A stretch of 64,000 nucleotides of DNA, from positions 280,197,242-280,261,241 of the forward strand of contig OY294067.1 of the NCBI GenBank assembly GCA_958510875.1, written 5' to 3'. The DNA is from Endomychus coccineus. Taxonomy: Eukaryota > Arthropoda > Insecta > Coleoptera > Endomychidae. The position numbers were made by a program, and so were the translations under genes. Below are positions 57,129 through 64,000 of this stretch, piece by piece (position 1 is the stretch's first letter; every line of letters begins with the position of its first letter). The notes under the pieces were generated by a model, which was given only the letters and a program-made list of their open reading frames with translations, did no database searches and was not told the origin of the DNA.

Positions 57129-59030
57129 ATTATTATTAGAGATGGAGATTTGGAGAAATCATATAAATTCGAAAGAATGATTCTTTATTAATTTTTTATT
57201 GTACATTAATCAAATGAATATAAATTTTCCAATATATGTTCTATTATTTGGAGCATTTTGTCGTTATTAGTTGGCGATTTTATCGTGTTTTGGTTATTCA
57301 CCCATTATTAGACGCTTTGAGCGTTTAGTAAGGCGGTATTGAAAAATTTCTCTTCTGTCCATTTTTGGAAATAATTTTTTCTGTTCTCATTGTTCGAGGA
57401 ATTGTTTGCAGTCCGTCATTAGCCGATCAGTCAATCAGCTCCATAAAATTTTCGGCGTCGGTCATTTTGATGCGATAACTAACTTGTCAAATGCTCAACT
57501 TAATAATTCGAAGTGACAGACCAAACATACATTCAGTGTTGACGACTTGACAACCAAAAGTGAGGTTAAATTTGTCTTGAACAAAGATTAGCCTACCAAA
57601 GTCTGTAGGTAACATTATCATATAGTTAACTATGGTTCGAGAGATGTCCACTGAATGTAAAACATCTATTTTGACTTGAACTCTAGTTTATGAGTACTCC
57701 TGACTGGCCCTCAGCGGCTTTGTTTACGTCTGTTCTGAGTTTCACTAGAGTATTTGCAATATATTTCTTCATTCATGAATATTCCAATGTCCAGCGAGGA
57801 ATTAGCTAGGAGTTGGATAGTTGATAGTTGTTCAAGAGTTCTTATGTTAGCACAGATTAGTTGAATCCAAGTTTGACGTATTCATAATCACATAACACTT
57901 ACTGAAACTTACTGTTCCGTTGTTTCACATTTTCTGCCCGTAACTTATTCCGAAGAAGTTCCATTAACGCTAATTAGCGTTTCGTAAAGTTTTATTTCCA
58001 AGAGTTCGATCAATGAAAATGTCTCATGACTCGCAATGCAATTTTCTTCAAAGTTCTTATTCTCATAGAAAAAATGCGATTTTGAATAATTAAATTTCCA
58101 ACGATGAAAGATTGGAAATTAAATCGAGATCAAAGAGATCCATTTCCCACAGTTCGGAAGCTATGCAAAGAATCCGATGGAGCCAATAAAAATGGTTTAT
58201 TCCATGTTTGATATATAAAAGCAACTCGACCTTTATCGCAAACCCTATAAGAACGATCCAAAAATGAAAAAATAAACCCACGGAGTAAATATGAATGAAG
58301 AACAAATCATGGTAAACGCTGATATTTTACGATTCTTATTCAAGTCCAATTCCGCAGTAACTGCTGCAATATATGAAACGTCGATGACCAGTTACTTCTT
58401 GAATAGGGTCAAACGAACTCGTCTCGCACTGAACCTATCGGTCGACTGCACCGAAGAGTTACATAAGCGCGATGGCAATGGAAGAGCGGTCACGTGACTA
58501 AGCCGGGTTGATTGCCGGGTAGAGGAAAGTTTATCGTAGCCTGCATTTCGATTGTGGTGGTTATTCCCATATTGATACATTCATAAATCAAAACCGATTT
58601 CAACTTACATTCGGAAATATTCGATTCTGACAAAGCAGCATAGGAATATGTTACGGCAAACGACATAAGACTCTTTTCTGACCAATGGAATAATTTTGAG
58701 TTTAAAGTATTCCTTTTCAAAACTATTCAATATTTTGTTTCGATTTGAATGAAACAGCAGTAGCGACAAGCTAACATCGGAAAGTCTAGAAATATTTGAA
58801 GAATAGAATGTGTATCGCTCATATTTTACATTTGTCGTATTTATTAAATGTAATGCTCCTTCCTCCAGGACAGTTTTTGTTTCGAACACCCACCCCCACC
58901 CCTCAAAAGAAAATGACAAACTCGGTATATGCTAAGAAATTGAATTCACATGCTACCTTAAATTATTCTATTTTATTCATTCTACTGTGACTTTGTGTAG
59001 TTACAACATCCTTACAATATTGTCTCCAAT
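57129..59030. other. Intergenic, nothing recognised
   Basis: Frames at 58090-58305, 58291-58497 and 58605-58919 overlap on both strands with no known domain. A C-rich run (ACCCACCCCCACCCC) is at 58888-58902. Confidence 0.35.
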
Positions 59031-60005
59031 GGAACGATGACTTCTAACTATAGACATGATGAATCGAGCGGTAGGTCTACTTCAAGCTGTATGAACCAAG
59101 TCAATGTTGGTGAGCTTTTGGGTGTTTCCCAAAGTGGCATGAGTCAATTATGAAGGCGTTGGAAAGTGGAAGTGAGGCCAAATAACATCCAGGACGTGGT
59201 TGTTGTACAACAGCATGTCAGGACAAATATTTGGTCATAACAGGAAGATCACCTACAACTACAGAACCTGAGTTGGTTACAGAGTTACGACGAATGGAGA
59301 ACGCTTGATTATTGACCGAGATAATGTATGAAATCGTCTCCACAAAGCCAACTTTCATGTCCACAGCCATTCAGATGTCCACCTCTCTCTAGAGGCAATC
59401 GAGCAGAAAGATAAGACGAATTTAAACGAATAGGACACAGTTTTATTCACGGATGAGAGATTTGGGGTTTATCCAGATTCTCGTCGAACATGAATGAGGA
59501 GACGATCCGGAAATTCGGAGCGTTTGAGGCACGTCCAGGAAGTACACGCTCACAGAGGTGGTACTGTGATTGTGAAGGGCAGCATCACTATTGGCGGTAG
59601 AACAGACCTCGTTTTTCCGCATGGCTTTCTGACAGCTCAGTTATATTTGGAGACTATTCTTCAACTCATTGCCCGTACTTTTGCAGGTGCGATTGGCAAA
59701 CCTTACATCTGATGCATGACAATACTTGTCCACATGTCGCGCATATTGCGACAGACAGGTTGACCAAAGAGGGAATGCAGTACTACCGTGGCCAGCATAA
59801 TCCCCGGACCTCCATCTAATCAAACATGTGTGGGGCATGCTCCAGGGAAGACACAAACCACATATGGGCAACATTCATAATGCTATTAGTTCAGAGAGCT
59901 TGACCGCAGAATGGGCAAATTTAAGGAGATACTGACAGACAACCTTATTTTGTCTATAAACAATAGAGCTGTGATGAACCAGTGTGAGGGCCGTACTTTG
60001 TATTG
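59030..60005 (+). pseudogene. Tc1-like transposase remnant (DD34E)
   Basis: The trace holds LFTDERFGVYPDSRR (first catalytic Asp, about 59440-59485), NSERLRHVQEVHAHRGGTVI and GGRTDLVFPHGFLTAQLYLE (59494-59712), then LMHDNTCPHVA (second Asp, 59706-59740). Near 59806-59835 comes PDLHLIKHVWGM, where the catalytic Glu of PDLNPIEHVW is Lys. Stops and frameshifts lie between these blocks. The N-terminal paired-like domain is barely traceable from about 59066. I could not find the terminal inverted repeats. Not functional. Confidence 0.88.
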
Positions 60006-60490
60006 AGATCTGTTTTAGAACTTTTAATTTTGAATTTGATATGTTTTTCGGAAAATTCTTTTTTTTTCATCAATTTTTTAAAATAAGAAGCAACCTTTTT
60101 GAACCCCGGGTCAAAGGCGGTTCTTTCATAGCCATCAGGCGACTGTTCCCCCTACTATAATCAAATGGAATACATGGTATATACTTAACCTCTGATGGTA
60201 ACAACCCATTTTTTAAATGGGGATGACAAATATCAAGGTTCATACTATCTCTCCAAAAAAAGGAGATACCTATCGTGTTTCCATGTGGGAAAAGTCGACC
60301 ACCGTTTTATACGCTATGAGGGTTCAACGTACCTGTACTTCTATTTCGAAACAAGTAAAATTACTTACTTACTTACTTACGATTTTGGATCAAGGAGAGG
60401 ATAACAAGTTTTAGGCACAGTTTCACTCACCTAGAACAAAAGGAAACATAAATTAGATAAATAATTCAAGATTTCAAAAAATGCTAGGAT
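60006..60490. other. Intergenic with (TTAC)5 microsatellite at 60361-60380
   Basis: No coding signal. Two overlapping short frames at 60195-60414 are not recognised. Confidence 0.4.
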
Positions 60491-60495
60491 TTATT

Positions 60496-60960
60496 GTTCC
60501 AAACCCCTTTCCCATCCCTTAAAACAGACAAGTACCTACCAGTTTTGATAAAATTTTGCACACTTGACCTTTAAAACAAGAGCAAAGTTACTGTCTACAT
60601 GATATTTCGAATTTTCTCCCCCTGAAGCAGATAAGTAACGATCTTACATTTTGCACACTTGACGACTCTAAAACAAGAGGAACATCAGAGCCTACATGAG
60701 AAAAAACTTTCCCATCTATCTTTCTCACCTTGTAAGGCTGATAAGTACCAAAATTGAAATTTTACACACTTGCCGTTCAAAATAAGAGAGTCACTGTCTA
60801 TATAAGACTTGCATAAGCTCCCCAATTCAATTTGTCACCCTTAAAGCATATGATAATGAAATATTGCACACTTGACTTTCAAAACAAGAGGAAAGCCACT
60901 TTCTACATGAAATAATAACTCATTTCCCTTCAAGGGCAACCTCGGGAATTTCAGTAATAC
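60496..60960 (-). repeat. Tandem array, ~125-bp unit, about 4 copies (second array)
   Basis: On the minus strand the units carry GTCAAGTGTGCAAAATTT, ACTTGTCTGTTTTAAGGG, ATGTAGACAGTAACTTTGCT and CTTGTTTTAAAGG in the same order as 49090-49760. The flank at 61090-61105 has GTGATCAATTGATCGCGG, matching the TGATCAATTTGATCA beside the first array. Confidence 0.82.
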
Positions 60961-61150
60961 AATAATGGTGCTAATATTGACCCTTGTAAAACACATATAT
61001 GTCAATTCGAATAAACTTTCAATGTAATTTGACGTCTTCCTATATCCTTCTTTTCCAATCATTCCCAATAAATTTTAGAGTCCTACGAGTGATCAATTGA
61101 TCGCGGCTTTTTTACTTAATTCCAATTACAATTACACATTGTAGTTTGTT

Positions 61151-61322
61151 CGGTTATATCTACTGTAAAAAGCAGTGATTTGCCGTCTTGTAATATAAAT
61201 ATAAGGGGTATTGATATTACTTTTTTGGTGTTTTTAATCATAAACACCGAAAACTATATCAATATACCTTATATTTATATTACAAGACGGCAAATCACTA
61301 CTTTTTACAATGAGATTATACC
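61151..61322. repeat. Long near-perfect hairpin (~75-nt arms)
   Basis: The left arm includes GATTTGCCGTCTTGTAATAT and the right arm its complement ATATTACAAGACGGCAAATC. Pairing runs from about 61151/61322 inward to a ~12-nt loop near 61236, with few mismatches. No coding. It may be a MITE or a hairpin-RNA locus. Confidence 0.9.
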
Positions 61323-61855
61323 GAAGAATAACCGAGATAGAAAGGTAGGGCATCAGAGTACGTCTAAAAGCACGCCTAAAATGGCGTAATAAGTAACTTC
61401 ATAAAAGGAGGACTGGTAGATAGCGGCTTTCATTATTTGCGCGATTTGGAGTTATTCGCTCCAATTTAGCACCACTAAAACCCATAAACCTGTAATCTAG
61501 CTCTGGAAGATCTGCACAATCTTGTTCTTGTCGCACAACGGTTTTAGATTTTATCGGCAACATCTCTATTCGCAATTCGCTCGTGTATACACAGAAAGGG
61601 AGTGTATAACGGACAATTTGATTCAAACACACAGACACAATTTGTTCTAGGAATTGCACAGGCTACTTAGTTATTAGCCGATAACTGGATAGAAGAATAA
61701 TGATAGCATAGTACATGAAACGTTGCCTACCAGTAAGGTTCTTAGTTATCTTACGAATGCTCGCAGATGAACGAAATTATTATTTATCAGGAGTTAACAT
61801 CAGTATTTATATTGGTATATTACATCAACAACATGTGTTCACCTTATTATATACA
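61323..61855. other. Intergenic, nothing recognised
   Basis: The minus-strand frame 61659-61399 has no known domain. Confidence 0.35.
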
Positions 61856-61859
61856 CATT

Positions 61860-62075
61860 TTCGAGAAACAGTCACACTAACCCATATGTTTAGTACTTTC
61901 GTCTCTACATACGTTTCGGTCTCACGACCATCATCAAAAGACATATCAAAAATAATCACTGTCTTAAACGGGATTACTTAAAACTAATTGTATTAAGCAC
62001 AAAGCATCCGTATCGCATTAATTTCAATTAAAAATGCCTACGTCGCCGAAACGAACAGAAACACAAGTAATCGTA
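61860..62075 (-). repeat. PLE terminal repeat, inverted
   Basis: Runs on the minus strand from TTCGTTTCGGCGACGTAGGC through the hammerhead block (about 61908-61945) to GTGTGACTG. The hammerhead CTGATGA box reads TTGATGA, so the conserved C is lost. GAAA and stem II are kept. Confidence 0.75.
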
Positions 62076-62855
62076 AAATACTGTACTTTGTAATACGTTT
62101 GAAGAAGCTACGGTGGTAGCGAAACTATAGTCAAATTCTTAATCAACTTGTGAAAATCGAACTTGTTTTATTTAAACTTAATTAGCATGGTTTGGAGTAA
62201 CTTATTAATAATCAGGAAAACCTGTAAATTCAACAATTATTCCAAGATTTAAATAAAATAACTATTAAAAGTTCGATATTTACTAGTTTAATAAATATAG
62301 TTTTGTTAACACTTCTGCAAACAAATATTACAAAATAACTTACCACAAAAGAACTATCCTAATATTAACTTTAATGATAATCTTAGGATATATGGTTATT
62401 GGGTTTAACCCTTTGAGGGATTGAGCGATAAACTGGTAGCAAACTGAAAATCTAATAATACAAATTTAACAATGAAGAATTATTAAGCATCTGTTGATCG
62501 TTCAATAGCATATATTTACTAATTTCTAAGGATTCCAGATAATTTAAATTATTACTTTCATTCGGATGGTGTAAAATCTTGAAATTATCATTTGAGTTAT
62601 GGTTTAACATAATTAAATGTTCCACAAGGGTTGAATCCGATTAATTAACGCCTACGTGCTTTGTCAATTTTACACGTGCAGATATCTAAAGGAAATTCAG
62701 TTATTGCTATGAAAAAAAAATGACCGGTAATTACGAAAAATTTAAATCAGACTCAACAGATAAGTATCAGAAAGAATACAAAGAGTCTCTAGTACATAGT
62801 AATAATAGTCTCTTTAGTCAGAAAGAAAAATACAGTTTAACTCTGATGAATCATG
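62076..62855. other. Intergenic, nothing recognised
   Basis: A/T-rich with no recognisable coding signal. It might be decayed PLE interior, because PLE repeats lie on both sides. Confidence 0.35.
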
Positions 62856-62857
62856 TA

Positions 62858-63060
62858 TAAATTCTCGGGAAATAAGTCACACTAACACATATACTTATTA
62901 TTTTCGTCTTTCAGTACGTTTCGGTCTCACGACCATCATCAAAGAACGTGTCAATGTCTATGAGTCAATTAGTTTTAAGAAATCCCGTTATTGACATTGT
63001 TACGTCTTCTGATGATGGTCGTGAGACCGAAACGTACGTAACGACGAGAATAATGAGAAT
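62858..63060. repeat. Two PLE terminal-repeat pieces head to head
   Basis: 62858-62957 is a minus-strand copy and 62961-63060 a plus-strand copy, placed back to back. The minus copy has TTTGATGA instead of CTGATGA. The plus copy contains the best hammerhead of the window. Confidence 0.8.
63003..63046 (+). ncRNA. Hammerhead ribozyme motif, complete core, in PLE repeat
   Basis: Stem I half CGTCTT (63003-63008), CTGATGA (63009-63015), one extra T, stem II GGTC, loop GTGA, GACC, GAAA (63029-63032), minimal stem III ACG-TA-CGT, cleavage-site A (63040) and stem I half ACGACG (63041-63046) with one mismatch. Stem II and stem III pair perfectly. Stem III of 3 bp with a 2-nt loop is self-complementary, as in PLE hammerheads that work as dimers. 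The extra T is a deviation from the canonical core that all copies here share. Confidence 0.65.
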
Positions 63061-63640
63061 ATTTTTTTTAATACTTTGACTAAACGAGAGGGAATGTTGG
63101 GAGAGGAGATAGGCATTCGAATGTTTAGAAGGTTTGGAGGTTATAGGTGTAGGGAAAGACCTGACTAGGTAAAAAGTTCCACAACTTCGCTGTTCGATAG
63201 AAAAATGAAGACTAGTAAGAAGAAGTTCGACAGGTCTCGAGATTGACAATGAAGAGGCGACTAGTTTGAGCTCGTCTAGTCCGTTTATCTAGAATATCTC
63301 GTGGTGAAACAACAGACGAGATTCCTGATGAACACCGACCATGGAAATATCTATAGAAAAGGGAGAAATCTCCCACCTTTCTAGAAAGGTCAACGAACTC
63401 GTATGTGTGACATCAGACGAATGGCTTTCTTCTGGATAGAACCCAAGAGCTTCAGCGTATGCTTGGAAGCCGAACTCCAAACGTGAAGAGTACCCCAGTA
63501 CTTTATAGATTATGAGGAGCTGCTGGGATTTAAAGTGGTTTTTCGCACGCATATACAATCAAGTTTTTGTGAAAGGTTTTCGCAATGGAACTCACTTAAT
63601 CGTCCCATGGGAGGGTGTTGTGATCCCCAGTAGGAATAAG
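63061..63640 (-). pseudogene. LINE (Jockey/CR1-like) 3' fragment inserted in a PLE repeat
   Basis: On the minus strand it starts near 63635 (SHGTIK-like, counterpart of LSWDDHV) and continues with SQQLLIIYK, then GDFSLFYRYFHGR-like (from 63380) and WNFLPSQVFP (about 63175). It ends in TTAAAAAAAATATTC at the 63061 side. Same family as 21545-22105. Its two sides are PLE repeat pieces that would be contiguous without it. Many stops. Confidence 0.8.
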
Positions 63641-63644
63641 GAAG

Positions 63645-63715
63645 ATATGTTAGTGTGACCTATTTCTTGAGAATTAATGAATATAATTCATCCCTGGGTC
63701 AACAAGCATTATTAA
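63645..63715 (+). repeat. PLE terminal repeat outer segment
   Basis: ATGTTAGTGTGACCTATTTC, then GAGAATTAATGAATATAATTC and TGGGTCAA, continuing the repeat interrupted at 63060 by the LINE. Confidence 0.75.
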
Positions 63716-64000
63716 TTTGCTCTCATGAATCCACAACCCCCTAAATTATATTCCTATATTAAAATTCATAAGCAGAATAGTCCTATCAGACCTGTAGTAT
63801 CATAACATGATTGCAAACTACATACCATATTTGGTATGGCGGCCGTACCATCCAACGCTCACAGCCTGTATAGTACTCACATAATACTAATGATTGGAAG
63901 CTGACCGTGTTAGACTATCGTTTAAAACTATTACAAATTGAATTTGTTCGAAAGCAAATAGAGTATAATATTGTTTGGATAAAAATGGTTATGCTATTAA
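63716..64000. other. Intergenic to end of window
   Basis: No coding or repeat signal seen. Confidence 0.4.

Noticed and set aside
1..64000. CRISPR array, bacterial operon, ribosome-binding sites or prophage
   Set aside because: No regularly spaced identical short repeats and no prokaryotic gene organisation. All recognisable coding traces are eukaryotic transposable elements.

Overview
The window looks like an intergenic or heterochromatin-like stretch of an AT-rich insect (at least arthropod) nuclear genome. I see no complete host protein-coding gene, no rRNA or tRNA gene and no bacterial-style operon. What can be recognised is a dense, nested collection of transposable elements: mariner/Tc1 elements (irritans-like, DD41D rosa-like, Tc1-like), hAT elements, a Helentron-type Helitron, I- and Jockey/R1-type LINEs, and many pieces of Penelope-like elements (PLEs). 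Family names rest on motif recognition by eye; no database search was run. The order (beetle, ant, hemipteran and so on) cannot be fixed from this sequence.

Layout. 0.2-1.8 kb: a decayed PLE between inverted terminal repeats that carry hammerhead-ribozyme motifs. 3.4-5.1 kb: a candidate PIF/Harbinger-like remnant with a dead mariner inside. 6.3-8.5 kb: a second PLE type with a GIY-YIG remnant, then a dispersed repeat. 9.4-13.2 kb: PLE terminal repeats, a Helentron fragment (last helicase motif plus endonuclease) and a PLE 3' half. 16.75-18.31 kb: an internally deleted hAT with perfect 8-bp target duplications. 19.6-23.7 kb: PLE and LINE scraps and dispersed repeats. 25.93-26.81 kb: a fold-back element. 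28.6-32.4 kb: a repeat family, one copy of which is split by a 775-bp insertion. 34.5-35.4 kb: an internally deleted LINE. 37.38-39.66 kb: a rosa-like element with ~0.47-kb inverted repeats and an almost intact transposase. 41.8-44.3 kb: a mariner whose 3' half is part of a recent 887-bp tandem duplication. 45.8-48.2 kb: transposase and LINE RNase H remnants. 49.1-49.8 and 60.5-61.0 kb: two opposite-strand arrays of the same ~125-bp tandem unit. 50.05-51.41 kb: a DD41D-type element that lost its catalytic core. 54.3-56.9 kb: the best-preserved LINE (I-like, RT plus RNase H), inserted with a 10-bp target duplication into what may be an exon of a Myb/SANT-like gene. 59.0-60.0 kb: a dead Tc1. 61.15-61.32 kb: a long perfect-looking hairpin. 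61.9-63.7 kb: PLE terminal repeats, two hammerhead motifs head to head, and a LINE inserted between PLE sequences.

The genes do not form a pathway. They are selfish elements at different stages of decay, and the relations between them (insertion into one another, internal deletion, duplication, fold-back structures) are the informative part. The most notable observations are the hammerhead motifs in the PLE repeats, the DD41D element whose arms each look like a stand-alone MITE, its deletion relative, the Helentron helicase-endonuclease fragment, the 887-bp tandem duplication and the LINE that splits a candidate host exon.
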